DNA of 64,000 bases from Planctomycetota bacterium (GTDB lineage: Bacteria; Planctomycetota; Planctomycetia; Planctomycetales; Planctomycetaceae). Shown here in pieces: positions 55,431-64,000 of this stretch. The notes beneath the pieces were generated by a model. The model did no database searches, was not told where the DNA came from, and worked only from the letters and a program-made list of their open reading frames with translations. The DNA lies in NCBI GenBank assembly GCA_022600195.1, contig JAHZKX010000071.1, positions 62,001 to 126,000 on the forward strand. The letters are read 5' to 3'. Position numbers and translations under genes: made by a program. Every line of letters starts with the position of its first letter. Within the stretch, counting starts at the first letter, position 1.

Positions 55431-56285
55431 ATGTCCAGTAATCCACATTATACGCGCGCCTCTCTACCACCACTGGTGGTGATGACCGATTTGGATGGAA
55501 CCTTGCTGGATCATGACACTTATTCTTTTTCAGCAGCAACCTCGGTGTTGTCGCGTCTGAAATCTGCCGGTATTCCAATCATTCTGAATACAAGTAAGAC
55601 TGACACGGAATTAAAGTCATTGCGAGAATCATTGAGGAATTCCGATCCTTATGTCGTGGAGAATGGTTCTGCAATATTTGTATCTGCAGATTATTTTGGT
55701 GAAGAAATAGAGAGACCTGCCCAAAAAACAGGAATCACCAAGCACATTTTGGGAGCACTCCGGTCAGAAATCCTGACACAAATCCAAAAAATTCGCACTG
55801 ACGAAAATTTCCTGTTTACCGGATTTTCTGATATGGAAGTCCCTGAAGTCATTGCATATACGGGACTATCGGAGATTGCCGCCTTGCAGGCTATGGCACG
55901 AGATTTTTCAGAACCTTTAATTTGGCAGGACTCGGCACATCAATTGCGTAAGTTTGAAGCACTGATTGCCAATCATGGTCTGCGGCTGCTGCAAGGTGGC
56001 CGGTTTGTGCATGTGATTGGCGCGTGTGACAAAGGAAAATGTCTGCATTGGTTAAGGAAGCGCTTTACCGACTCGTATGGTGCGACACCGCTGTTTGTGG
56101 CACTCGGCGATAGCCAGAACGATGTTGCCATGCTCAATGCAGCAGATATTGCCGTCATAGTGCGCTCTTCTCATCACGAACCTCCCGATCTTGAGAAGCA
56201 ATCTTCGGTCATGATTACTGAAGAAACCGGCCCACAGGGATGGGCCGACGCGTTAACCCAAATACTGGATGAAACACTGACCTGA
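55431..56285 (+). CDS. Glucosyl-/mannosyl-3-phosphoglycerate phosphatase (HAD family)
   Basis: 284 residues. HAD motif I is MTDLDGTLL (Asp20, Asp22), and motif IV GDSQNDVAML; VVENGSAIFV and a long C2 cap fit the MPGP group of HAD phosphatases. It dephosphorylates glucosyl- or mannosyl-3-phosphoglycerate to the compatible solute. The following gene is the matching synthase (45 nt apart), so glucosylglycerate is the likely product. Promoter candidate at 55314. Confidence 0.82.
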   Translation: MSSNPHYTRASLPPLVVMTDLDGTLLDHDTYSFSAATSVLSRLKSAGIPIILNTSKTDTELKSLRESLRNSDPYVVENGSAIFVSADYFGEEIERPAQKTGITKHILGALRSEILTQIQKIRTDENFLFTGFSDMEVPEVIAYTGLSEIAALQAMARDFSEPLIWQDSAHQLRKFEALIANHGLRLLQGGRFVHVIGACDKGKCLHWLRKRFTDSYGATPLFVALGDSQNDVAMLNAADIAVIVRSSHHEPPDLEKQSSVMITEETGPQGWADALTQILDETLT

Positions 56286-56329
56286 TCATTCTGGTTTTGG
56301 CGCTCAAACAATGATTACGGAGATCCGGA

Positions 56330-57550
56330 ATGGGAGACTTTTACCAAAACGGTATTATTACGACCTTACATAATCTATCTTCACGCTCCATTGAGGAGAT
56401 GGAAGCAGAGTTAATTCGGTTTTCTGAAGTGCGTCCGATGAGTCTCGTACTTCCCTGTCTCTACAGCGAGCTGGAAGGACCGGCGCTCGATAAAATCGTA
56501 ACAGAACTGGCGAAAGTCGAGTACCTGAATGAAATAGTAATCGGCCTTGATCGGGCTGATGAATCGCAATACAAGCACGCGATCCAGTTTTTTAGTCGCC
56601 TGCCTCAGAATCATCGCATACTCTGGAATGATGGTCCACGAATGCAGGCAGTCAACAGGATGCTGCAAGAACAGGGCCTGGCTCCCAAAGAACTGGGAAA
56701 AGGCTGCAATGTCTGGTTCTGTCTCGGGTATATACTCGCACAGGGAACCACCTCGTCGGTCGCTCTGCATGATTGTGATATTCTGACATACGACCGCAGT
56801 CTGCTCGCACGACTGATCTATCCTGTTGCAAACCCAAGCTTCAACTATCAGTTCTGCAAAGGCTACTACGCACGTGTCGCAGACAGCAAGATGAATGGCC
56901 GCGTCACACGATTATTAGTAACTCCCTTGATGCGTGCTTTGAAAAAAATCCTGGGATCATTGGACTATCTCGAATATCTAGATAGCTATCGCTACCCCCT
57001 GGCAGGTGAGTTTTCATTTCGCGTCGATGTGATAAACGATATTCGAATCCCCAGTGACTGGGGACTGGAAATCGGTGTGCTCTCTGAAGTCAAACGGAAC
57101 TTCTCAACGAACAGATTATGTCAGGTTGATATTGCTGACATGTATGATCATAAACATCAGAATTTATCTGTTGAGGATGTCCAGGCTGGCCTTTCTAAAA
57201 TGTCAATCGATATTTCCAAGGGAGTCTTTCGAAAGCTGGCAACTAATGGTGTCGTCTTCTCCACGGAGACATTTCGTTCGATCAAAGCCACTTATTATCG
57301 AATCGCTCTGGACTTTATTGAAACATATCGCAACGATGCCATCATCAATGGTCTCAAGTTCGATGTACACAACGAAGAAAAAGCGGTAGAGCTCTTCGCC
57401 GAGAATGTATTAAAAGCAGGACTGCATTTTCTGGATAACCCAATGGAAACTCCTTTCATCCCCAGTTGGAATCGTGTGCAAAGTGCGATTCCTGATATCT
57501 TCAAACACCTGTGTTACGCCATTGATGATGACTACCGGGAGTTTTCCTAA
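56330..57550 (+). CDS. Glucosyl-3-phosphoglycerate synthase-like glycosyltransferase
   Basis: 406 residues, CGGAGA upstream of the ATG. The GT81/GpgS-type fold shows [39 protein letters not shown] and the metal site DCD (HDCDILTYD). It transfers glucose from NDP-glucose to 3-phosphoglycerate. Between the phosphatase and the glucosylglycerate phosphorylase, with 4 nt to the latter, it forms a clear pathway operon. Confidence 0.82.
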   Translation: MGDFYQNGIITTLHNLSSRSIEEMEAELIRFSEVRPMSLVLPCLYSELEGPALDKIVTELAKVEYLNEIVIGLDRADESQYKHAIQFFSRLPQNHRILWNDGPRMQAVNRMLQEQGLAPKELGKGCNVWFCLGYILAQGTTSSVALHDCDILTYDRSLLARLIYPVANPSFNYQFCKGYYARVADSKMNGRVTRLLVTPLMRALKKILGSLDYLEYLDSYRYPLAGEFSFRVDVINDIRIPSDWGLEIGVLSEVKRNFSTNRLCQVDIADMYDHKHQNLSVEDVQAGLSKMSIDISKGVFRKLATNGVVFSTETFRSIKATYYRIALDFIETYRNDAIINGLKFDVHNEEKAVELFAENVLKAGLHFLDNPMETPFIPSWNRVQSAIPDIFKHLCYAIDDDYREFS

Positions 57551-57554
57551 AGCG

Positions 57555-59315
57555 ATGATCGAACCAGTTGAGCATTCCGCTATCAGCGAATACCGTTTTC
57601 TCGTCGAAAATCATTTGAGGGTGATTTACCCCGATTTAGACCATACCACGTTTGCCCGGAACTTGATTGACATCATGTCTCCCGAGGGAAAATGTCACAC
57701 GCCCGAGACGCATCAAAACCACTGGGATCAAAACGATGCCGTTATGATTAGCTATGGCGACAGTCTGTTCAAAATGGGGCAGCAACCTTTGGAAACATTA
57801 CTGAACTTCTCAACAAATTTCCTGAATGAGACGATCAATGGAATTCACATTCTGCCTTTTTTTCCCTACAGCTCAGACGATGGCTTTTCAATCATCGATT
57901 ACAAACAAGTCAATCCTGAACTCGGAGACTGGAGCCACATCAACGCGATTTCTGACAAATTTCAATTGATGTCAGATCTGGTCATTAATCATTGTTCAAG
58001 TCAAAGCCAATGGTTTCAACAATTCAAACAGGGCGTTTTACCGGGTAAAAATTATTTTTGCTGCGCAAGCCCGGACGATGATCTTACTGAGGTAGTACGA
58101 CCAAGAACAAATGAGTTATTGCAACCGATCGAAACAACCGAAGGCACGCGTTATGCCTGGTGCACATTCAGTTCTGATCAGGTCGATTTGGACTTTGCCA
58201 ATCCACAGTTACTTCGTGAAATTGTCAAAATCGTGAAATTGTATCTGGATCAAGGCGTGAAAATATTTCGTCTGGATGCGATTGCTTTTCTTTGGAAAGT
58301 ACCTGGTACAAACTGTTTAAGTCTGCCGGAAACACATGAAATCGTAAGATTATTGCGGACATTGATTCAATTTGTCTCACCTGACGCCATGATCATTACC
58401 GAGACCAATCTTCCCAACCAGGAAAATCTGTCTTACTTTGGAAACTCGAATGAAGCCCACGCGATCTATAATTTCTCACTCCCGCCCCTGCTGGTGAACG
58501 CACTGCTATGCGGCAGTTGTCAGCATCTAAAAACGTGGATGATGAGTATGCCTCCCGCCTTGCATGGCACAACTTACCTGAACTTCATTGCCTCGCACGA
58601 TGGCATTGGACTCAGACCGGCAGAAGGTCTGATGAGTGAGGAGGAAATGAGCCAAATGGTTTCCATGATGGAACAGTTTGGCGGACGGATTTCAATGCGA
58701 GCCCTCGCCGGAGGTTCCATGCGACCTTATGAAATTAACATTTCGTTATTTGATGCCATGCAGGGAACACTGAATGGACCGGATGAATGGCAAATCAAAC
58801 GGTTCCTGTGCGCGCATGCCATCATGTTTGCACTGGAAGGAATTCCCGCTATTTACATTCACAGTTTTCTGGGCACACACAATGATCTGGCAGCCGTTGA
58901 ACAGACGGGGCAGAACCGTTCGATCAATCGTCATTGTTGGGATTACGATCAACTATTGAAAGTAATGGCCGATAAAAAATCGACACACGCTCACATATTC
59001 CAAGGCATGTGCCACCTGCTGAAAATTCGTAGACAGCAACCCGCTTTTCATCCAAACGCGACACAGTTTACACTCCACCTGAATGACAGCGTATTTGCTT
59101 TCTGGCGTCAAAGTATGAATCGGCATCAAAGCATTTTTGCAATCAACAATGTCACGAAGCACGAACAGATTGTTTCCTTATCAGAGATCAATCTGATCGG
59201 CACCGATTCGTGGGTTGATTTAATCAGCGGTGAACTCTATTCGGATCTGCATGCTGATCTGGTTCTCAAACCCTATCAAGTCATCTGGCTGACAAATTTG
59301 TGGGAGCAATCATAG
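57555..59315 (+). CDS. GH13_18 sucrose/glucosylglycerate phosphorylase
   Basis: 586 residues from ATG 57555, chosen over the in-frame 57474 that overlaps the upstream gene. GH13 motifs: [15 protein letters not shown], nucleophile Asp241 in [11 protein letters not shown], acid/base Glu283 in ITETNL, and [13 protein letters not shown]. The family 18 subgroup contains sucrose and glucosylglycerate phosphorylases; the operon strongly favours the latter: glucosylglycerate plus phosphate to glucose-1-phosphate plus glycerate. This would let the cell recycle the solute when osmotic stress ends. Confidence 0.85.
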   Translation: MIEPVEHSAISEYRFLVENHLRVIYPDLDHTTFARNLIDIMSPEGKCHTPETHQNHWDQNDAVMISYGDSLFKMGQQPLETLLNFSTNFLNETINGIHILPFFPYSSDDGFSIIDYKQVNPELGDWSHINAISDKFQLMSDLVINHCSSQSQWFQQFKQGVLPGKNYFCCASPDDDLTEVVRPRTNELLQPIETTEGTRYAWCTFSSDQVDLDFANPQLLREIVKIVKLYLDQGVKIFRLDAIAFLWKVPGTNCLSLPETHEIVRLLRTLIQFVSPDAMIITETNLPNQENLSYFGNSNEAHAIYNFSLPPLLVNALLCGSCQHLKTWMMSMPPALHGTTYLNFIASHDGIGLRPAEGLMSEEEMSQMVSMMEQFGGRISMRALAGGSMRPYEINISLFDAMQGTLNGPDEWQIKRFLCAHAIMFALEGIPAIYIHSFLGTHNDLAAVEQTGQNRSINRHCWDYDQLLKVMADKKSTHAHIFQGMCHLLKIRRQQPAFHPNATQFTLHLNDSVFAFWRQSMNRHQSIFAINNVTKHEQIVSLSEINLIGTDSWVDLISGELYSDLHADLVLKPYQVIWLTNLWEQS

Positions 59316-59342
59316 CAAACCAAAGAGGCATCTGCGAACACT

Positions 59343-59750
59343 CTACTCCACCGTCGGAATTTCAACCTGATTCTGAAAACAAAGTTCATAGCCATCAGGG
59401 TCTTTGAGAAAAAGCTGATTCATCCCATAGAAAGCGACTTTCGGCGGTTCCAGTGTGAGACCTCTGGACAATAATTCTTCGTACATCGCCTGGGCATCAT
59501 CACACAGGAAAAAGAAGCCAACTCCCTTGCAGCGTTCCTCCACAGCGCCGTCTTCTTCAGGAACAGCCAACTGTAACATGATCGCCGCATTTCCACGCTC
59601 CAGACGACACCAGGCAAGTTTACCGTCAGGCTCCCATTTGAGTTTCTGTTCAAAACCAAGCCCATCGCAATAAAAGGTAGATGAATGGACGATGTCATCA
59701 ACATACAATAGAGGCACAAGTTCTTGCATTTCTGTGGCTGTTTGTTGCAT
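59343..59750 (-). CDS. VOC/glyoxalase-family protein
   Basis: 135 residues from ATG 59750. The frame is open to 59873 without supporting signals. LVPLLYVDDIVHSSTFYCDGLGF, MLQLAVPEE, and the final FLKDPDGYELCFQN define a VOC (glyoxalase/bleomycin resistance) fold with a possible metal-binding Glu near the end. Substrate unknown; cytoplasmic. Confidence 0.82.
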   Translation of the reverse strand: MQQTATEMQELVPLLYVDDIVHSSTFYCDGLGFEQKLKWEPDGKLAWCRLERGNAAIMLQLAVPEEDGAVEERCKGVGFFFLCDDAQAMYEELLSRGLTLEPPKVAFYGMNQLFLKDPDGYELCFQNQVEIPTVE

Positions 59751-60006
59751 GACATTCTTCGCTTTCTGAACAAGGAAGCAATTAAAAACGCCTCTATTAC
59801 AATCGCATTTAACACAGTTTTCAATACGTATTGGCAGACTAAATCCTGTCTTTTTTGCTAGCAAGAACAGCACAAGGACTCAGACAGTCTCCTCGTAACC
59901 TTTCAATGAAGAATAAATATCCCTATCATGGAATTGAGTTCTACAACAAATCTCTCTGTTAATTTCTTCTGACCACATTCCCAGAACCTGACCCAGGAGT
60001 AATGAC

Positions 60007-60549
60007 ATGTTAACGAGCCTGCTTGTGCCAATCATTTTGTCAGCGATCGCTTTATTTTTTGCCAGTTTTTTGTCCTGGATGGTCTTACAACTCCATCGCA
60101 ATGACTGGAAAAAAATGGAGAAAGAAGACGAGTTTCTCAAAACCATGACCGACCTGAATGTTCCACAAGGTAATTATATGTTTCCAGGCTGTGATACTCC
60201 CGCAGAAATGAAAACCGAGGAATACCAGCAAAAATGGAACAATGGTCCAGCAGGCGTGATGACTGTGTTTCCGAAAGTGGGCATGGGAAAAAAACTGGGA
60301 CTGACGTTTGTTTATTTTTTAATCGTCAGTTTTTGCCTTGCCTACCTTTCGACATTAGCAATTGCCCCTGGCGCAGAGTTCAGGGTTGTCTTTCGATTCA
60401 TGTCAACAGCGGGACTGTTGGTTTTTTTATCGTCAGTCGTGCAACACTCCATCTGGTTTCACAATCGTATTATTGGGCACATCATCGAATCGATTCTCTA
60501 CGCCGCGATTGTTGGAATCATCTTTGGATTCATGTGGCCCGTCGCTTGA
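60007..60549 (+). CDS. Membrane protein of unknown function
   Basis: 180 residues. Four helices: residues about 4-28 (MLTSLLVPIILSAIALFFA), 100-125 (LGLTFVYFLIVSFCLAY), 130-150 and 160-178. The cytoplasmic or exposed loop contains FPGCDTPAEM, WNNGPAGVMTVFPKVGMGK. No family name comes to mind. It precedes the DJ-1-like gene by 46 nt and may be cotranscribed. Confidence 0.7.
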   Translation: MLTSLLVPIILSAIALFFASFLSWMVLQLHRNDWKKMEKEDEFLKTMTDLNVPQGNYMFPGCDTPAEMKTEEYQQKWNNGPAGVMTVFPKVGMGKKLGLTFVYFLIVSFCLAYLSTLAIAPGAEFRVVFRFMSTAGLLVFLSSVVQHSIWFHNRIIGHIIESILYAAIVGIIFGFMWPVA

Positions 60550-60595
60550 AATCAAAGTCCTCAGAGTTATTAATTTGCCACTAAGGAAATAAAAC

Positions 60596-61156
60596 ATGAC
60601 TGATTCACTGCCTTTATCAGGTAAAAAGTTTCTACTCTTCGTTGGCGAAGATTACGAAGATCTCGAACTTTGGTATCCTAAGTTTCGCCTGGAAGAAGCA
60701 GGAGCAGAAACCACACTGGCAGGCTTGGAAGCGGGTAAAACGTACCTGGGAAAACATGGATACCCGGCGGTCTCAGAAACCACAATCGATAGTATCAATT
60801 CTACTGACTACCAGGGCGTGATTTGCGCAGGTGGGTGGATGCCAGATAAACTCCGCCGTTTTGAAAAAGTTTTGTCGCTACTCACCGAATTTCACGCCAG
60901 CGAAAAATTGATTGCCGCCATCTGCCATGGAGGCTGGATGCCCATTTCAGCGGGTATTTACCAAGGAGTAAAAGTCACGGGATCACCGGGCATCAAGGAC
61001 GATCTAATCAACGCCGGTTGCATCTGGGAAGATGCTTCTGTTGTCGTTGACCGACACTTTGTATCAAGTCGTCGACCGGGAGATTTACCTGACTTTTGCC
61101 GAGGAATCCTGGAAGTATTACATCCCACGAAAACATCAGAATCATTTATGGATTAA
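60596..61156 (+). CDS. DJ-1/PfpI-family protein
   Basis: 186 residues. The nucleophile elbow is AAICHGGW with the family's reactive Cys; Glu in EDYEDLELWYP matches the conserved acidic residue near the N-terminus. Members are glyoxalase III-like or cysteine peptidase-like stress proteins. SD in AAGGAAATAAAAC. Its 3' end overlaps the next convergent gene by 11 nt. Confidence 0.87.
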   Translation: MTDSLPLSGKKFLLFVGEDYEDLELWYPKFRLEEAGAETTLAGLEAGKTYLGKHGYPAVSETTIDSINSTDYQGVICAGGWMPDKLRRFEKVLSLLTEFHASEKLIAAICHGGWMPISAGIYQGVKVTGSPGIKDDLINAGCIWEDASVVVDRHFVSSRRPGDLPDFCRGILEVLHPTKTSESFMD

Positions 61157-64000
61157 ATACTTTTTTTGCCCGTCGCTGCAATTTAGCATTCGCATGTGTT
61201 TTTAACTGTTTTTGAATTTCTGAGTGAACCAGTTCTCCTGAGAATTCCTGCATCTGAACAGCATCCAGCAATGCCACTATGCGTGATTCGGTTCTCATGA
61301 GCGACTCCAATGCAATCTTACGGTTTCGGGGAGTCAGTATGGGAATCGCCTTGATCAATTCCTGTGTTGCTTCTGAAGAATCAATATCGCCGATTCCACT
61401 CACTGCCCCCATCTGTAATTCTGCCTGCTTAGGATCTACCAGATATTTTTTCAATTGTGCTTTGCAAGTTTTATAATCAAGCATGGCAATCATCCTCAGT
61501 GCATCGTAACGCGTTCCTGCTTTGATTTGTGGATCATCGGCCATCTTGACCGACTGCAGTAGTGCATGTTTCCAGCGAGCCGTCAGTTTCTTGTCTCCTT
61601 TTACTATCCCTTCAATCCGGGCACGTGGCCAATCGCCTGCAATCGTAATTCCATTGACGATTCCTCCACCAATGACAACTGCCTGCCAACGTTGCAGCGT
61701 TCCCTGCTCTTCAGGCAATGAGGCATCCAATAACTTTTTGATTTCTTCAGCCTGATTCCGTTTTCCCAGGGCGACCGCTGTGCGCCAGATTTCTGGAATT
61801 TCGCGATACTCATCTTTGGTTCCCACCTTAACACGGGCCACTAAAGATTTAATCTTCGTGATCGGATCAATTGTTTCAGAGGGAACCTTCACCTCTGCCG
61901 GCTTCACAGGAACAGCCTGATTAGGACTCTCTACAGGATTACTGGTAATCGAGATTTCTGAAAGGAAAATCCACCCTTGCTGACTTTGAAAATCGATACG
62001 AACAAATCGAGTCTGCTGAGGAGGCAAATTGACCTCAACGGTACGAGGATCAATCTCATAGATCCCGAGACCATCGGGACGATCATCGAATTTTGAGAAT
62101 TTAACGTGGTTGCCATACTGCTGACCGTTATTACTGAAAGATACCACAATCGAGGAGGGAGCATGGATAGAACCGGGGTCATGATTCACGCCATAAACAA
62201 TTTTCAAGGAACGCAGTGGTATTTTTCTCCCCATATCAAAGTCGAGTCTTGGTTGTGGCTGAGAACCGGCAAATCGAAACCCCATCCATTGACCATCATT
62301 AAACCGTGCGGAACCCAGTGATTGATTGACAAGCTTCTTGCGATTGGGATCATCGGGATAATTAACATCCGGGCCAACGGCTCCTGTGTACTTATAACTC
62401 ACCGGAGCACTGTTCTCCTGAATAAAGACCAGTAAATCAGCCATTGCTTCCGGAGAGATTTCCCGTTCCAGACCTTCTGGCATCAAAGATTTGCCAGTAT
62501 TGACAAATTCTTCGATCTCAGTCCTGAGAATGGTCTGAACTTTTCCCTGCTGCCCTTTCAAGGTAATACTGTTACTTTGCTCGGACACAAGAATTCCGGT
62601 ATTAATTCGCCCGTCTTCAGTAACGGCCAGATATGAGGCATACCGACCATCTACCGCTTTGTTCGGATCAAGTAACGAAGTCAGTAAAAATGATTTCGAC
62701 TGATCCGTCAACGCAGCCAGATCCGGACCGACCACATGCCCTTTGCCATTCAGTCGATGACAGGCGGTACACTGTTTCTCAAAAACCACGCTTCCGCGCG
62801 TGATGTTACCCTGCTTCAAATCTATCGACTGATATTTCTTAAGGGCCGCCTCCCGACTGGCACTGGTTGCGACAGTAAATAACTTTCTGGCCCGTTGACT
62901 GATCTTTTTATTTTTATGATCTATCAGTCTTTGGCGGTTGGTAAGATCGATCTGAACAGGTTGAATCAACTTCTGTTCAATTCTGCTTAATAATTCCATC
63001 GTTGTAGTTTCACGTATCAATAATTGACTGAGTACTTCCGCTTGTAACGCGGGAGTAAACTGCTTCCAATTCTGGAAAACCAATTCAATGGCTTCAGCGC
63101 TCCGCGTATTGATTAAACCACGTATCGCTGCCATTTGTACTTTCAATGAACTCTGAGGCGTTAACAAACCAGAAATCAACTGAAGATCTGCCTGGCGTTG
63201 ACCTGTAATTAATACAAATTCAATGGCGGCAATTCGGTCAGATTCAAGACGCTCAGTATTCGTAACCAATTGACTGGCACGCGCGTGTAATGTCTTGACC
63301 TGCTGCTGAAGAGTCTGGTCTTCTCTCTTTTTGACAGCGCCTGTCACCGTGAAAATCCGAGAGAGGGCAGTCCATTCCCATAAAGGGATTTTCTCGTTCT
63401 GTACAGCATGAGTGAGTAATTCGTTTGAGATTTCCCCTAAAATCACAGGATCTTTTACCGCGATTGCCATTCCCAGGAGTGCATCGAATACTGACAGCAA
63501 TTTTGGTTTTTGGCTGATTTGCGGGATCAATACTGCAATGGCAGATGCTAAGCGATTTCGTTCGAAACTGGTCAGCACAGCCGATCTGATGTAGACATTC
63601 TCAGAGTGCCCTTCCATCAATTGTAATAACGCCTGAGTAGCAGCTTCACCTTTCAAATAACTTAACGAGTAAGCCAACTGCAATATCACGGGCAAACTCT
63701 TTTCCTGACTCACTCGTTCCAATATAGAATTCGCCAGTTGAGTTGACTGGTTCAAAAAGGGCTCCGACAATCGGATCGCCTCTCTGCGAACTCCCTCATG
63801 GGGATCAATGATCCGTGGCAGTAGCAGCGAAGCGTCTAAAGCTTCCAGTCCCTCCAACGTGCACATCGCCTGCAAACGCGACTCTGGCAGCGCTTCGCTT
63901 TCGGTGATCAATTTTAATGGAGCGATCGTTGCTGAATCAGCGCGCAAAATAATCTCCTGCTGTGCCATATCTCGTAATGTACCATTACTGCTTTTCAAAA
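61146..64000 (-). CDS. PVC-type heme/HEAT-repeat protein, 5' end missing
   Basis: At least 950 residues; the frame continues past the right edge, where only a TTG is available, so the N-terminus is missing. The visible N-terminal half consists of HEAT-like repeats (SRLQAMCTLEGLEALDASLL, IDPHEGVRREAIRL), then a cytochrome c domain with CTACH and the PVC motif NGKGHVVGPDLAAL, a discoidin-like domain (PQPRLDFDMGRKIPLRSLKI), and more HEAT repeats. Such proteins, with an absent N-terminal glucose-dehydrogenase-like domain in most relatives, are secreted in planctomycetes and probably take part in polysaccharide oxidation or degradation. Confidence 0.82.
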   Translation of the reverse strand, partial: LKSSNGTLRDMAQQEIILRADSATIAPLKLITESEALPESRLQAMCTLEGLEALDASLLLPRIIDPHEGVRREAIRLSEPFLNQSTQLANSILERVSQEKSLPVILQLAYSLSYLKGEAATQALLQLMEGHSENVYIRSAVLTSFERNRLASAIAVLIPQISQKPKLLSVFDALLGMAIAVKDPVILGEISNELLTHAVQNEKIPLWEWTALSRIFTVTGAVKKREDQTLQQQVKTLHARASQLVTNTERLESDRIAAIEFVLITGQRQADLQLISGLLTPQSSLKVQMAAIRGLINTRSAEAIELVFQNWKQFTPALQAEVLSQLLIRETTTMELLSRIEQKLIQPVQIDLTNRQRLIDHKNKKISQRARKLFTVATSASREAALKKYQSIDLKQGNITRGSVVFEKQCTACHRLNGKGHVVGPDLAALTDQSKSFLLTSLLDPNKAVDGRYASYLAVTEDGRINTGILVSEQSNSITLKGQQGKVQTILRTEIEEFVNTGKSLMPEGLEREISPEAMADLLVFIQENSAPVSYKYTGAVGPDVNYPDDPNRKKLVNQSLGSARFNDGQWMGFRFAGSQPQPRLDFDMGRKIPLRSLKIVYGVNHDPGSIHAPSSIVVSFSNNGQQYGNHVKFSKFDDRPDGLGIYEIDPRTVEVNLPPQQTRFVRIDFQSQQGWIFLSEISITSNPVESPNQAVPVKPAEVKVPSETIDPITKIKSLVARVKVGTKDEYREIPEIWRTAVALGKRNQAEEIKKLLDASLPEEQGTLQRWQAVVIGGGIVNGITIAGDWPRARIEGIVKGDKKLTARWKHALLQSVKMADDPQIKAGTRYDALRMIAMLDYKTCKAQLKKYLVDPKQAELQMGAVSGIGDIDSSEATQELIKAIPILTPRNRKIALESLMRTESRIVALLDAVQMQEFSGELVHSEIQKQLKTHANAKLQRRAKKVFNP

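Noticed and set aside
1..64000. CRISPR arrays, tRNA/rRNA genes, IS elements, integrases, phage genes
   Set aside because: None were seen on reading either strand; no spaced repeats, no tRNA-like cloverleaf sequence and no transposase or integrase motifs.

Overview
The window looks like a piece of a planctomycete chromosome, probably from the Gimesia/Planctomycetaceae group (inference from gene content; no rRNA gene is present to confirm it). Typical signs are DUF1501 and DUF1549/DUF1553 cytochrome-c protein pairs, a DUF1559 prepilin-like protein followed by a small lipoprotein, secreted sulfatases and esterases, a PVC-type heme/HEAT protein, many Tat-exported proteins, and an ECF sigma factor next to a membrane Ser/Thr kinase. 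Genes are densely packed on both strands, often with ATGA-type overlaps. I saw no tRNA, rRNA, CRISPR array, IS element or phage.

Layout. 1-7.3 kb: a partial esterase, DUF1501 and PSCyt1/DUF1549/DUF1553 genes (minus strand), then a DUF1559 protein with a consensus promoter and its lipoprotein partner. 7.6-11.5 kb: an ABC exporter and a P1B-type metal ATPase in one operon behind a promoter/operator-like dyad. 11.5-16.3 kb: secreted hydrolases, including a sulfatase-esterase fusion, a beta-lactamase-like protein and a 33-residue small ORF with a perfect Shine-Dalgarno sequence. 16.7-23 kb: a respiratory operon coding for cytochrome oxidase (II with fused cytochrome c, I-III fusion, CtaG) and a bc-type complex (Rieske, cytochrome b with fused cytochrome c). 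23-27.4 kb: a membrane FMN glutamate-synthase-like protein, a Y-family DNA polymerase translationally coupled to a divergent SRAP-like protein, and an acidic protein of unknown role.

27.5-32.9 kb: a stub of a macro-domain gene abuts an ECF sigma factor/heme-binding Ser/Thr kinase pair; across the divergent promoter lies a Tat-exported protein with an ECF-like promoter, then an AlkD-like protein. 32.9-41.5 kb: a hemerythrin-like helical protein, a SABATH-type methyltransferase (a family best known from plants), MsrB, SelO, a GntR regulator with signs of decay, a Tat-exported protein, a SelA-like PLP enzyme and another beta-lactamase-like protein. 41.9-51.5 kb: an AAA ATPase/VWA pair ending in a strong terminator, a 78-residue protein that resembles one domain of the neighbouring NAL1-like trypsin-fold protease, and a 1402-residue secreted protein with AT-rich coiled-coil segments. 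51.8-55.1 kb: a large LamG/glycosidase-like secreted protein. 55.4-59.3 kb: a compact pathway for the compatible solute glucosylglycerate (phosphatase, synthase, phosphorylase). 59.3-64 kb: a VOC protein, a membrane protein, a DJ-1/PfpI protein and a PVC heme/HEAT protein cut off by the window edge.

Most worth following: the Y-polymerase/SRAP-like cassette with its dyad, the heme-kinase/ECF module, the protease plus stand-alone domain locus beside the AAA/VWA pair, the bacterial SABATH enzyme, and the two rearrangement scars (macro-domain stub, GntR remnant). All function calls are from reading translated sequence; no database search was run.
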